Source: Bugulina stolonifera
Lineage: Eukaryota > Bryozoa > Gymnolaemata > Cheilostomatida > Bugulidae
Length of the DNA: 64,000 nt
Direction: 5' to 3'
Assembly: GCA_935421135.1 (NCBI GenBank)
Contig: OW285187.1
Span: 18,228,429 to 18,292,428 of the forward strand
Below are positions 34,071 through 45,864 of this stretch, one piece after another. Numbering within the stretch: the stretch's first letter is position 1; each line of letters starts with the position of its first letter. A model generated the notes under the pieces. It saw only the letters and a program-made list of their open reading frames with translations. It was not told the DNA's origin and ran no database searches. A program made the translations under genes and the position numbers.

Positions 34071-34479
34071 AATAAACCTATGGAATTCTATGACCATGAT
34101 TTTCTATGCCACGCATTCTCATGCATTTGAAGATGTTGGTATGGGTAAGAGATTTAATGATATGAAGCATTACTAGACCCGTTTTTGATTTCTAGTTCTG
34201 ATATTTTGATACCAGGAGTAAAAATTCAAAAATGTGTCCAGTACTACTTTCTGATGTGTGAATTCCAGTCCTAGGCTGATATCTATTGTCTTTACCAAAC
34301 TTATAAAATGTGAATGGTACAAATCTAGCTTAAAATAAAGTTTACTTAAAATTGTAGTTATCTGACAAACCTCAATTAGGTTCAGGAGTCAAAAGGCTAC
34401 TTCTGAAACAAGTTGCAGACCAGATAATTCAAAGGCCATGGCTTGGCAACAACAAAATAATAAAACACAGTAAAATTAC

Positions 34480-34530
34480 CGGTACTGCCCTGGATGAGCT
34501 AGGGAGATCTAGGTGACCCATTGAATTCCC
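34480..34530 (-). CDS. Possible small RIM-like exon
   Basis: A strong acceptor (CTTTTTAGCCAG) and donor GTAATT bound 51 bp, open only in the frame GNSMGHLDLPSSSRAVP. Incoming phase 0 fits the 36.9-kb exon. Outgoing phase 0 does not fit the 32.2-kb exon, so another exon is needed or this is a cassette exon. Only 17 codons, hence uncertain. Confidence 0.4.
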
Positions 34531-35141
34531 CTGGCTAAAAAGAGTATCACTTGACAAATCTTGGCTGCGTTCATGTTCATCAGGAATATCAAATGCAAAA
34601 ATTCTACTGAACTACATGTACATTCAGGCAAACATATCCGGAGATTAAAAGAGAAATATCAGAGCTATGATACAGGTTGCCAGCACCATGTGAAATTTCT
34701 GCTTAACAGAGGGGATGCAATAATCCTAATGACAGAAATGAATTAGCAGCAGCATGTAGGGTAAACATGTAGATTTAACATTGTTCATGTTATATTTATG
34801 ATTTAGGCATACGACAGAACACATTTTAAGTGATTTAAAAACTTAACAGCTAAGATAAGGCGCACACACACTGACACTCATCTGTTCCAATGTCCTTATG
34901 CAGCTTTTTATTTGAATACCATGTCTTTGCTATCTAAATATGGGTAATCACATACATGTTCCATGAAGCAATCTTATACTAGCAATGAAATACAGGGTGT
35001 CCGTAAAGTCCTGATACAACTTTAAAAAATCATTACTAAGCCAGTTTTTGAGTTTCGTGCAACTAATGGTGCCCACATAAAGATGTATTAAATCAGGTGA
35101 AAAAGCTTTACTAATCACTGCTAAAAATAAAACAAATTTGG
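34531..35141 (-). other. RIM-like intron, nothing identified
   Basis: No repeat end or coding feature recognised between the possible 34.5-kb exon and the TTAA-MITE. Confidence 0.35.
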
Positions 35142-35909
35142 TTAAAGGTGGGCTGTAGGCTACTGTAAGTTTCAGAATTATTTTCACCAAAATAACAATG
35201 TTAGTATTACTTGATACCTCTACAAACATGTCTAAACTGTTTTAGTAGTAGCTAATAGATGCTAAACTGCAAAAAAGTAGCCCCAAAATTTTTAAAATAA
35301 CCATAGTTATGTCAGCATTAGGAGTTATCTCCACCTAGCTTTATGTCGATTTTCAAAACTTCTTCTTTGATTACCTCAACTCTGACACCTATATAGAAGC
35401 AATATTGAGTTTTCACAACTGTTTTATAAGAAATACAGTGTTCATTCAATAAAGCAGATACTAGCAATTATAGTAGTACGTTCTACAGGTTCAACACACC
35501 AGTCTAATAAGTAGGCATGTTATTCATGAGATAAACAAGTAGCCTATATTGACCAATCAAATTGCAAACTCAAGTCATTTGATAACTTTTTGCAACAAAT
35601 TGTGTTTTTTATTGTCTAGGAATATTAACTAGCATTTGTTCTACAGACCCATTTTTTCGTTTTGCGATATTCCTAGTACAACAAGGATAAAAACTCAATT
35701 AAAATTTCCTGTTTATAATAACATAATGAGTGGTCTGGCATTCACTCCCCACAATAATGTAATTAATTTTACTAGTTTTAACAGAGCTGGGTACCATGAT
35801 GACATCATGTATCTCAGCTGGTATTGTGCTAACTGGTTCAGCTGCTACTAGGCTTTCTAATGGTGTCTTCAACTCATAACGTCAAAATTTCAGTACAGTC
35901 CACCTTTAA
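35142..35909. mobile_element. TTAA-flanked MITE, 768 bp
   Basis: The left end TTAAAGGTGGGCTGTA and the right end TACAGTCCACCTTTAA are inverted repeats, with TTAA at both edges. TTAA duplication is typical of piggyBac-type elements, but the end AGGTGG differs from the usual CCC start, so the superfamily is inferred. The other full copy is at 50,353-51,091. No ORF of note. Confidence 0.85.
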
Positions 35910-35979
35910 AATATCTCAAGAACTGGCATAGTAATAAACTTTTAAATTTGTATGAGGACTTTTCGGACTCACTGTGTAA

Positions 35980-36620
35980 CAGACATGTGCCAAGCAGACA
36001 AATACTCAAGTCAAGAGTCAAGTAAGAGTATATATTCCCAATTGATAAAAACTAATTTAGAGTCAACTCATCGGATGAAGCAAGTCAAAAGTAGAGTAAG
36101 AGTAAATAAACAGCCATTTTGAAAAGTAAAGTAAGAGTCAAGCGACTAGTGCCAAAATGCTAGAGTCAGAGTAGAGTCAAAAGTACAGTGGTATGTCAAA
36201 GAGAATACCAATGGGAATTTTGTATAACACAAATTTCTGATGTATACAAGTGTGACAACACACAATAGGTAATACTTAGTGTTAGATCCGATTTTCTGTC
36301 AGTTATAGTAGTTCTGAGGAACAAAGGCTACTTCAAATTTGCACTTGTTATAATGGTAGGTCTGTTTATCTATAAGCCTCTCAGCTTCTCTATGGTGGAC
36401 AAGACTTATTACATAATTAAACCAAACCAATAGAATTATCATTGATAGCTGAGAGATTAGAGTAAAGTAAAAGTCAAGCATCATGCTTTGTAGAAGAGTA
36501 GAAGTAAAAGTCAATTCCCAGCTTTCACACAATACAAAAGCACAAGTCAATTAAAAGTAATGAAAAGCTGTTGCTCGAGTTAACTTGAGTCGAGTAAAAT
36601 GACTCGAGTGCCCATGTCTG
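35980..36620. mobile_element. hAT-4 MITE, 641 bp
   Basis: The ends CAGACATGTGC and GCCCATGTCTG are inverted repeats flanked by a perfect 8-bp duplication CTGTGTAA (35,972-35,979 and 36,621-36,628). The subterminal regions carry irregular AAGTCAAGAGTCAAGTAAGAG repeats. A TIR starting CAGA plus an 8-bp duplication fits hAT. No coding region. Confidence 0.9.
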
Positions 36621-36843
36621 CTGTGTAATATCTTATGTGTACAATCAGCTGGAAAACTACTTTAGAGTTCACAAGTTTCATATAATTATTATTCTACAGA
36701 ATACGTGTAGGCTAATTATTATGTTATTGTTATGTGTATGCAGGTGCTTTTCATGATAGCAAAAGGTTAAGTTAGACTAAGTGATCATTGCATTATAAAG
36801 AGCAGGAGAGGGGTGGGACTTTGCATTGCATAGATGAAAGTAC

Positions 36844-36932
36844 CTGAAGTGAATGATCTGCTCGGTCCACAGTGCTCAATCTCTCATCCATGTCTTTTAA
36901 GGCCTCCTCTATTTGTTTTTTTCTTGTTTCTA
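36844..36932 (-). CDS. RIMS: RIM-like exon: short coiled-coil
   Basis: Between acceptor GCTTACAG and donor GTACTT, incoming phase 1 (completing Val from the 37.8-kb exon), outgoing phase 0. It reads ETRKKQIEEALKDMDERLST, then VDRADHSLQ. Heptad-like spacing and high charge suggest a short helix. RIM linkers are not usually helical, so its role is unknown. Confidence 0.82.
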
Positions 36933-37659
36933 CTGTAAGCATACATGTGATAGAGTAATTAATCTACATGTACCTGTTATAACATGTATATTGTAGATAC
37001 CCAGAAATAAATTTTAATATTTCCTACCAGCTCTATTTCACAGATTGACTAACATATTTGGTGCAGCTGTAATGTTACCTTAGTCTAGGTTTTAAACTAC
37101 TAATATAAACATATTGTATCTACATGTATGTGTAAAAGTAGCTGGATATCTACTGTACGTCCTACAACAGTCCATTAACAAAATATCTACTTTCCCTTTC
37201 GGAAGGATTGAAGATGAAAACAAGATAGCCTACACGTAGATGCAATCTTCCATGCTTTTGACTAACGTGTAGCCAGAGCTTTTCATTAAAACTTTAACAG
37301 AAAAAGGCTGTTCCCCAGTACGCTTTGCATGTGTATGTGCACAATTTCATGCAATCACATGTTTTGGGGCTAGCCTTACTCCAGATGGAGACTATTCACC
37401 GACATGTAACTGTTGGCCTATTTGCATACTGTGTTATAATAAATAAATGGGCACTGACAACATGCACAGAGACATATCATGAATGCGTGTGGTATCTATT
37501 TATGTTGCCGGTAGCATAATATGTTTACTAATAGACCAAATGTAAACAATTTTGCAATGCAAAAAATATGTGTGGGTAGGCCGACAATAGTTGCAACCAC
37601 ATAAAAGTCAGCACGTCAATAATTATAGGCTACTCGTAGGGGATGGATTGCATGAGTAC

Positions 37660-37877
37660 CTTCTGTGGACTTTCCATCACAATTGTAGTTAACTGTTCTC
37701 CAACTGTGTTCATTCACCTCTGATTCATGCTCCGAATGTGGAATATGTGTGAATGATTTTTGTCTGCCATTTCGACGACTTGGATCAAATTCTTTAGACC
37801 AACTTTTATCAGACATGGGCGACTCGAAACTACCACCTATATTCTCAGAGCTCTGATATACTGCATCGCAGCTTAAC
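37660..37877 (-). CDS. RIMS: RIM-like exon: linker after PDZ
   Basis: The acceptor TGTTGTAG gives an incoming phase of 2, matching the PDZ exon at 49.5 kb, and the donor GTACTC gives an outgoing phase of 1, matching the 36.9-kb exon. The 73 codons include LSCDAVYQSSENIGGSFESP, KEFDPSRRNGRQKSFTHIP and HSEHESEVNEHSW. Basic then acidic, with no known domain. A partial second copy of this exon lies at 38,729-38,861. Confidence 0.85.
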
Positions 37878-37979
37878 CTACAACATTATGGTCACTCTTG
37901 TAAGTGGGAAAGTGTTAATTGTATATAACTAAGCTTGCTACACAACATAAATTATGTAAACTAATAATCGCAGTTGTAG

Positions 37980-38728
37980 TGTAATGTTTCTGCCAATGAA
38001 ATCATACGGGAAGCGCGTGAGAGTGGTCGACCAGACTATGCTTCCAGCATTACATAAAGAGTGAACAGTATGTAATAGCTTATTCACGTATAAAGGTCAT
38101 AGACCCAATGCTTGTGCTCAGAAAAAGTGTAGAAAGAGTATGTTCGGTCGAGCTTGAAGTGAGTTCGGGCTATTGGTCTAACGGGACCAAGAGCTGTAAC
38201 TACCTCGCTCAGAGAGAAGACTCTGTAAAGGTTGAGTTGGGAGATGTGACTTTATTGCAGTCTAATCATCAACTGATTTGTACAGCAAAATGCTCATGCT
38301 TTCATACTAAAACTAGTTCTGGTAAAAAAGCCCAATAAAGTATCGGGAGGGACGATATAGTATCGGCCTCGAAAGTTGCGTAAGAATATGGCGACAAAAG
38401 GCCGAGGCCCGACCTCAAAAAGGGTCGGCCATTATAAGAGATGTTTATAATAAGGAAGAACATGCAATATATAGAAACCAGCACATTCTGAAACGTAGGC
38501 CTTCTTTATGATAGGCTTACAACATAGAACAATACTTAATATATGAATGTTTCACTTGATTGCATGGCATAAACAATAATAGGCAAGTTGAGACAAGTAT
38601 AATTAGTGTAGGCATATGTAACAGATTAACTATGGCAAGTAAACAAGGTGAGTAATACAGATTATTATCAGGCAGTTATATACATGTACATGTAAGTGTC
38701 TGCACATGGAAGGGTCCGAAACACCGCA
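37980..38728 (-). mobile_element. Solo LTR, family B
   Basis: On the plus strand it starts TGTAATGTTTC and ends ACACCGCA, flanked by GTAG on both sides (37,976-37,979 and 38,729-38,732). It matches 52,633-53,391 in opposite orientation (shared CAGAGAGAAGACTCTGTA/CTACAGAGTCTTACTCTTGC region). Minus-strand AATAAA lies near 38,250. It split the duplicated RIM exon. Confidence 0.88.
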
Positions 38729-38861
38729 GTAGTTAAATATTCTCCAGCTGTGTTCATTCACCTCTGATTCATGCTCCGAATGTGGAATATGTGTGAATGA
38801 TTTTCGTCTGCCATTTCGACGACTTGGATCAAATTCTCTAGACCAACTTTTATCAGACATG
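38729..38861 (-). pseudogene. Partial duplicate of the RIM-like linker exon
   Basis: About 133 bp is nearly identical to 37,683-37,815 in direct orientation and encodes SDKSWSREFDPSRRNGRRKS and HSEHESEVNEHSW. It continues across the LTR for some 14 bp (37,966-37,979). It has no acceptor matching the functional copy and its donor end is lost, so it is probably non-functional, though it lies upstream in transcription order. Confidence 0.8.
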
Positions 38862-40534
38862 CAAAATAATTTTGATGTACAACAAGCTAGAATGTACATG
38901 TGCCTGTAGGCTTACATATGTACATGTTATAAACGATGTACTAGTAGATAGATTCTACTATTCAAACTGTGGGTAGGCTGACAATAGGTATTATTTTTGC
39001 AACATGATAAGCTTCCATTTAAATATTGTCTGTGTGTTTATGCTATTGCATAGTTGACAGGGTGCTCTTGTGACACACCCCACGTTGGGCAGGCTGCAAG
39101 GTTCTGATGTTAAGCCGGCTCCTCCCAGAGACCATGATCTACATATGTTGCGCCCTGGCACAAATTGGGGCTGAGATGTGCAAGCATATAACAAATAAAT
39201 ACAAACAGCGCAAAATAGAGTTGAGATGGGCTTCGACGTCCTTCTAACCTATATGCAATTCAAAACTCGGTGCTGATCTAGTGCCAACTAATTAAACGCC
39301 TGATTGAGGATGCCACTATACAGCACAAAAAGATGTTGCAACCTTATAATTCAGAAATTAACAGTTACTAAATACATGCTGGGATACATCTATATGTTGT
39401 GATTAGAGTTTGGGGTAAGAGGAGACAACTTACAAAATGGGGAGAAGACAGCTCCCTTGTAGTAAGAATTCACTACATTGCAACACATATGGCGATTCTT
39501 GTAATGTATTTAGTGCAAAGAAATGCCTCCATAGTTTGATGACAAAATCTTTTTTTTGGGATGGCTTGCTTGTGAGGTACAAAGGTGCTGAGCCTATGAT
39601 TACGCTTCCCAAGCCTGACAGCCTAATACTGAAGCCATAGCACCACTTGGAGCAACTACTACTGCTACTACATTGCACTACTACTACTACTGCTGCAAAA
39701 AACGTTATTTTTGAACTATTTTTTACGCTTTATTGACATGCTGACCATCTCCAACGCACCCTAGACATTGCTTAAAATGAAGAGTCTCTTGATATTGTGG
39801 TGAGGAGCCAGCTGGACTCGTGAAGGACAATATTGTTAATTATTGTATACATGTAACTGTGCATAATTTATAATCATTGCTTACCGATATGGTTGATGAT
39901 TTTTGAATAGAAAATGTTTTCCACAAGGCTGAGGGCCAATATCAGTACATAATGTGACTGCATACTATGTATGTACATGTACATTGTAGTTGTTTTCATA
40001 ATATTATTATTTCTGCTTGAACTATTGCATAGGCCTGACACTTACGTATCGGTCCCTCCCGATGTCCCATCGGACCCTTAATGCTTCGACATGGGCTGAT
40101 AATCCAGCTTAAATAGAGTTCAAATACACTTATTCTATTTTTCTTATGCTTACCATGATTTATCATGATTTTCAGTAACAATTATTTGTACTTTCATAAT
40201 ATTTTGTAGGACCAACCCCTGATCGGCCCTGCTAGCTGCGATCGGAAGTTCTTTTACTACATAAGCTGAGCAATCTTTTATGTTAATAAAGACACTCGTT
40301 GTGCTGGATCTGCTCCAGGAATCTCTTAGCCTAGATTCCTTCACAGAACTGAAAGCCAGAGTAACTAGGGTAGCTAAATAGGTCGTACATATGCAAACAT
40401 AAAGCACATATAGCAACTTTGACCTGTTAGTCATTATAATCACAAGTACACATCGGTATTGCTAGTCACCCGCACCTTTTATTCAGTGCATGTAAAGCTA
40501 GGAGGATGATAGACCACTCTCGTACCTTCTGTGT
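38862..40534 (-). other. RIM-like intron, minor repeats only
   Basis: It contains a degenerate trinucleotide tract (CTACTACTG units, 39,656-39,700) and a possible SINE-like segment at 39,050-39,205 ending in AATAAATACAA. No exon found. Confidence 0.35.
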
Positions 40535-41198
40535 AGAGGTGGAGCAGGACTCAAGAAATTTCTAGTATTATCTTGAATTATCTTGCCTTGAAAGTCATCT
40601 TGAGATGGTAATTGATGTTCGGGACTGGAAACAATAGGACATAAGAATTTTCATTTATAATGAATTGATAATTATAATATAATTCATTGCTAATCGGCCA
40701 TAATCTATAAAATGAAAAACTGTTTTTTAAATTATTTAGTTATACTATCTACATGTACATTCCCCACACAAGTAGTAACAACGCAGCTAACAATAAGCTA
40801 CTAGCCCACCACTACACACAGAACTAGTAATGCGTTTCAATCAACTGTCAACTCTCCCATAAATGCAATGTGATGTCTCACGATCCATACTAAAAGTTGT
40901 CTACTCATGGGATTGTTTTAGTAATGGAAACATAGCTCCTACTAGTTGTCAATTACAACACTTGTACACATGTACTTGCATACCTGTACATGTGCAATGC
41001 ATACCATATTAATATTAAATACAACTACATGTACATGTAGTCTTCTTCTCATCCTTTATTGAAATTCATAATGATACAAAGCTTGTGAACTACTATGAGT
41101 AAACCACTACTGTCGCACTATTCAATATTTGCAAATTAGTATTGTTCATCCTATTTCAGTAAGATTGATGTGTTGCTTGTGTTTGGAAACCTAGCTGC

Positions 41199-42702
41199 TA
41201 GAGATGGAATGAGACTCGAGATTTCTCGAATCTCGTATCGACTTGTCTTGTCTCGAAAGTCGTCTCGAGATGGCAATTAGTATTCGAGACTGGTAAACAA
41301 ATAGTTATAGTAGCTAATAATTTTTATTCATAATAAATTAATAATTATAATGCAACTAATTGCTAATCAACAACAAATCTATCAAATAGAAAATCATTAT
41401 TCAAATTATTTAGTAATACTACCTACATGTACATTCCCAGCACTGATTTCCTAGTAATAGTGTGATGGTACAGGACATTTGTATACGACTCCAGCTACCC
41501 GGATGAAAACATATAGCACCTTAAGTGCCTAGTAGTTGTCACAGCGCTACTCAACTAACACTCGTATACTCATACTCAACTGTATTGCATGTCTAAAACA
41601 CTCAATTACTGTCTACATACGTGTATCTATGTGTTTATACTCATTCTACTTAACTACGTATCAATGTACATACTTGTATGATAATTACTAAGTCTTTTGG
41701 TACCTTTTATACCCATGTAAAGAGGCCCGACCTCTCAGAAGCCTTGATATTCATTTTGTACATGAATTGGAGGATTATAAGCAACTTTTGTATAACCCGA
41801 CCTATTTTTGGGTCGGCCGTCGGGCTTCCGGCGGCCATGTTGTCGCGCAACTTCCGGACGACCTTATGTCGTCTTTTCCCGACACTGCGTCGGGCGGAAG
41901 TCCTTATACTATATAAAGGGCCATGTTTTATCATTCATTGTCTCAGTCTTCACTTGGCTTTCAATAAAGACACATCTATACTTGATACAGAGACTTTCAC
42001 TTCCTTTTGTCAGGTCATTCGCTTAGCGAACCGCCTACTAGGTCGGATCACTCTCTTTCAACGTATAGTCTGAAGGTCAGACTTGGGACCAGATGGGTCG
42101 TCTCTGGTAGTTATTGGACTACTGAGACCGCTCGGTCTTTCATGTAATGAGAAGGCCTAGCACCACTCATAGGCACTTCAGTTTTGGGTCGGTAGTCGTC
42201 CAAGGACGACCGCACGAAATACCAGAAACCATTACAATAGCATTGCAGCTAACGCTGAGCTACTAGTCGATCACTACAAGTCATACAGAATTACTAACGA
42301 CTGTCAATCACCACTCCCACAATGCAATGTTATGTCCTTACCAAAAGTTGTTTACTCGTGAGATTATTTCATTAAAGGAAACATAACTCCATACTAATTT
42401 ATCAAATTACATTTTATTATTTTAGTACCCATGTACATGCAATGTAATGTACATGGAATACATGTGCAATATATTTCACAGCCTCCTGTTCATCTTTTAT
42501 TGAAATGCATAATGATAAAATACAGAGTTTACAGAGTAGCAATTGAAACTATTGGAGTTCCAACATGCAGATATATAAAATTTGGCAAACTTTTTAGAAA
42601 AATTCCCTTGAATCCTAAAACCCAGTCTCGTCTCGAATTTTTTTAGAAGTAGTGTCTCGAATCTCATCTCGAATCCAAAAATGCTGTCTCGTTCCACCTC
42701 TA
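41199..42702 (+). mobile_element. hAT-1, younger nested copy
   Basis: The ends TAGAGATGGAATGAGACTC and GTCTCGTTCCACCTCTA are flanked by a perfect 8-bp duplication CTAGCTGC (41,191-41,198; 42,703-42,710). It is split by a solo LTR at 41,461-42,236. Confidence 0.93.
41461..42236 (+). mobile_element. Solo LTR, family A, inside hAT-1
   Basis: The ends TGTGATGG...CCATTACA are flanked by ATAG on both sides (41,457-41,460; 42,237-42,240). The plus strand carries CTATATAAAGGGCC near 41,912 and CAATAAAGACAC near 41,965. The intact sequence around the site is seen in the copy at 20,630-20,650, which reads straight through. Confidence 0.92.
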
Positions 42703-43293
42703 CTAGCTGCTGCCAAGAAAACCCTCTCCTTCAATTTGTAGCCTACATATGTATGTTGCGAATTTTGGAAGCACTCAAGCGGTAAATATAAACTGTGCCA
42801 CAGAGATAGCTATAGTGCCTGCAACTCATTGCGGGGCATTGCCTGTAACTTTCTTGTTTATCACTGTACACAAGAGCTATTTATAGAATGACAGTGACTC
42901 AATAGGATTACTTGGCTATTTCATGCTGTAGCCTACCTACATGTATGTACTCAATGCTGACTGGAGGTCATAATAGCCAATATTCATATGTGTTTATCTT
43001 GGCTGCCACTAGGTTTACAAAGACAAACGGCACATTGATCTTAACGAAATAAGATGAACAATATTATTTGCAAATACTGAATGGTGCGACAATAGTGGTT
43101 TAATAATTTACAGTGTAGCTATTGAAACTATTGGAATTCTAACATGCAAATAATATATAAAAGTTGGCAAAATTTTTAGGAAAGATCACTTAAATGTCTC
43201 AAATTTGTACCAAGTACATGTAGTGCCTCAAATATCATCTCAAATTAAAAAATGTTGTCTCGTTCCACCTCTACTTTCGTGTCATAATAGTAG

Positions 43294-43617
43294 TATAGTC
43301 AGTGCAGATCTCAACATGCACGCCCCTAACCCTGGTACATTTTAGCCTTAGATCCATAAAATCGCCAGGCCGGGTACCAACCCCATCCATCCTATCAATC
43401 AAATCCTTTCTCAAGAACCTGGTCTATGTGCAAAGCCCTAGAACCTAACCCCTCATTGCGGGTGGGGCACCAAAACGAGTCGGATAGTTCCTAGAACTCT
43501 GGCTAAAGAGCAAACCCCAAAGCCCAATCTCCACGCCCCACCTCGGTGATTTTATGGATCTACGGCTAAAATGTACCTGGGTTAGGCGTGTGTCTGTGAA
43601 GATCTGCACTGACTATA
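43294..43617. repeat. MITE with ~80-bp inverted ends
   Basis: TATAGTCAGTGCAGATCT at the left and its complement at the right (43,600-43,617). The arms extend about 80 bp and include CCTGGTACATTTTAGCC and GATCCATAAAATC. A TA at each edge would fit Tc1/mariner-type MITEs, but the duplication is not certain. Confidence 0.8.
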
Positions 43618-44165
43618 CTATTCATAATAACTATACCTGTAACCTTTACAATACATGATTGTGTATGCCGGAGCATTTGCAGTAACACTTTACTTTGGCT
43701 CATGGCATTACACATGATAGATGGGCCAATGCTCTGCATTGTAGGGTATAGCAAGCAGAGCCAGCAAAAATACCCGAGCTCATGAATAATAATTGCTGTC
43801 AGAGTTGACACAGAGTACAGTGAGGTTACTGCAGCCTCAGATTGTAGAGCTTTTCGTTTAAATTTTTGATGCAGGGCTGTACTTCTCCACTACGCTTTAG
43901 GAATGCTGCCCCCTAGCCCATGTCAGAGCACTTCTTTGAATCTGCTGTGGACTTTGGCTGTGCCTGAACTCCACCTTAAACCAAAATGAGCACCCCGATA
44001 GAAAGCCTGGCTATGCCCATGCTGCCATTAACCAACGAAAAGGCATTTAAACCTACAAAACTATTACAGTGTTATAAACAAGAAATGATATGATGATAGT
44101 CTTTTATGGTAAACATAGAATGTGTAATATACTCTGTTACTACAAAATATTGTAAAAAAATGGCG
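43618..44165 (-). other. RIM-like intron, nothing identified
   Basis: No repeat end, splice-bounded frame or RNA gene recognised. Confidence 0.3.
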
Positions 44166-44380
44166 TGTACGAGGTACGACTGTGGTCTATCGTCCCCCTT
44201 ACTTTACATGTACTGAATGAGAGGTGCGAGTGAATAGCAATGCTACTGTATCAACTTGTGAGTATGATAAACAACAGGTCTGAGTTGTTACTTGTGCTTA
44301 TATATGATCATAGGTATGACCGAGTTACTCTAGTTGCTCTGGCTTTCAGTTACCTGAAGGAACCTGGTGTTTTATACATG
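44166..44380 (+). repeat. SINE 3' part
   Basis: The blocks GTGGTCTATCGTCCCCCTTA, ACTTTACATGTACT and GGTATGACC...TTGCTCTGGCTTTCAGTT recur in the same order at 61,110-61,545, so this is the body of a dispersed SINE without its tRNA-like head. Confidence 0.65.
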
Positions 44381-44429
44381 TAGCCAGTTTTGCATTTTGT
44401 ATTGGGAGTTGTTTTCCCTATGTTGTTTT

Positions 44430-45840
44430 CCCGTATCATTCCCATGATGCATTGCTATTCCTTGTTCCTCTTTGTTCCCCATGCCAAGGCATATGGCTGC
44501 CCATTGTCACAGTTGAATGAATGTACATTCTTTCTGAAGTTATAGTCTCTTCTTGATTGTTTGTTTTCAGTTTATCCTCTACTCTCTTCATCCATGTTGC
44601 ATTCACATTATGTTCAGTGGCACATCCCCAGATACCTTGCCAAAATTCTTCTTCTGCATCCGGTGTTTCATCACGTTCATTACTATTTTTCTCTATATTC
44701 TTATAAAATCTCTTCTGGTTGTTTTCAAACATGCGATTCTGCTGATATTGTTACACTCTATCCTCATACCGTTTGATTTTTGCGGCTGTTGCTATCAGTC
44801 TCTGTTTTAGTTCTTCAATAACATGTTGGTATCCCTTCTTTTTGATGTCAAATTTTCGTTCCATTTTCCTCCTCAGTCTGTCATTGTAGTTCCTCTTCCT
44901 TATCTCTTCTAGCCTGCTTATATCCTGCTTTTTAATCGTACTTTCCACGCTGGTTCCGCTCTCTGGTTGGCTCCCTCCTTTGTAAACTTTTCTGTAACAA
45001 TAACTGCACTAGCGTAGAATGTATCACTCAACTCTGTGATGTTGTCCACTGGTAAATAGTCGACTATATCATTTACCTTCTTTATCTCCTCTGTCAATTT
45101 CCTCTTAGCGATATGTTTAATGCTTAGTAGCTTTTCTCTCACTTCCTGCAGCCCTTCTTTTATGTTCTTGATCCTTTCAATCATTTCTTGTTTTTCCTTT
45201 GGTAGGTGCTCCACCGCAGTGGTATCCGTCCTTGTCGGTGTTTCTTCTTCACTTTGACTTCCTCTATGAATAGCTACTGTATTGGTGATAGCCATTACAG
45301 TGCCTGATATATCCTCAATCTCAATCTTGTTTCTCTCTACTTGTTCTTCTCCCAATTCCCTAACCCTGATCTCATCCAATTCTTCTGTTGTTAACCACTG
45401 TTTCTTGACAATAGTTTGTGCCTGCATTGCCAGTCTGCTCTCCGTCAGGTTGAACCCGCCCCTCTCTCTCCATGTGGCAGCCATCCAACGCATATATCCC
45501 CTTATGGTTGGTTTGCTCTTGTAGTAGCATTCCATAATCTTGATGTTACATTTGTATCCTGCTTTGTAAACTTTGCCCTCTGTTCTCTCTGTCCTGTTTG
45601 ACCAGTAGTAGGATAACAACCTGTCTCTGCCTGGTCTGACACAGAAGACCTGCCAGGCGAGGTAGAGTCTGCTAAGCTTCCTCTCCCATTCACACCGTTA
45701 GCTTGTACATTTCTTTCAGTCATTTTCATCATAAAGAGTAGTTTGTTTTCTGTCAGGATTTTCTCCCTTAGCTGCTGGTTCTAACCAGAACCTAACCTGT
45801 GCACCAACAGGGTTCATGGTCCAGAGTAGCGTAGCAGCGT
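44430..45840 (-). pseudogene. 5' half of an R4/Dong-like non-LTR retrotransposon
   Basis: On the minus strand the leader starts at about 45,840 and an ATG follows at 45,732. Open segments then lie at 45,732-45,502, 45,619-44,918, 44,948-44,751 and 44,732-44,436 in shifting frames. MECYYKSKP, RGYMRWMAATWRERGGF and LTTEELDEIR match the N-terminal region seen in restriction-like-endonuclease-bearing elements. The sequence stops near 44,430 before any reverse transcriptase motif, so it is 3'-truncated. Confidence 0.75.
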
Positions 45841-45864
45841 ATTATTATTATTAATATTATTATT
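45841..45864. repeat. (TAA)n tract between two retrotransposon halves
   Basis: ATT units on the plus strand, with one imperfect unit. It marks the exact junction of the 3' end of one element and the 5' end of the next. Confidence 0.9.

Larger units (their letters stand above)
40535..43273 (+). mobile_element. hAT-1, old copy enclosing a younger copy
   Basis: The left end TAGAGGTGGAGCAGGACTC and right end GTCTCGTTCCACCTCTA are flanked by CTTCTGTG (40,527-40,534) and CTTTCGTG (43,274-43,281), 6 of 8 identical. Its halves (40,535-41,100 and 43,080-43,273) are more diverged from the family than the copy nested inside, consistent with greater age. Confidence 0.75.
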
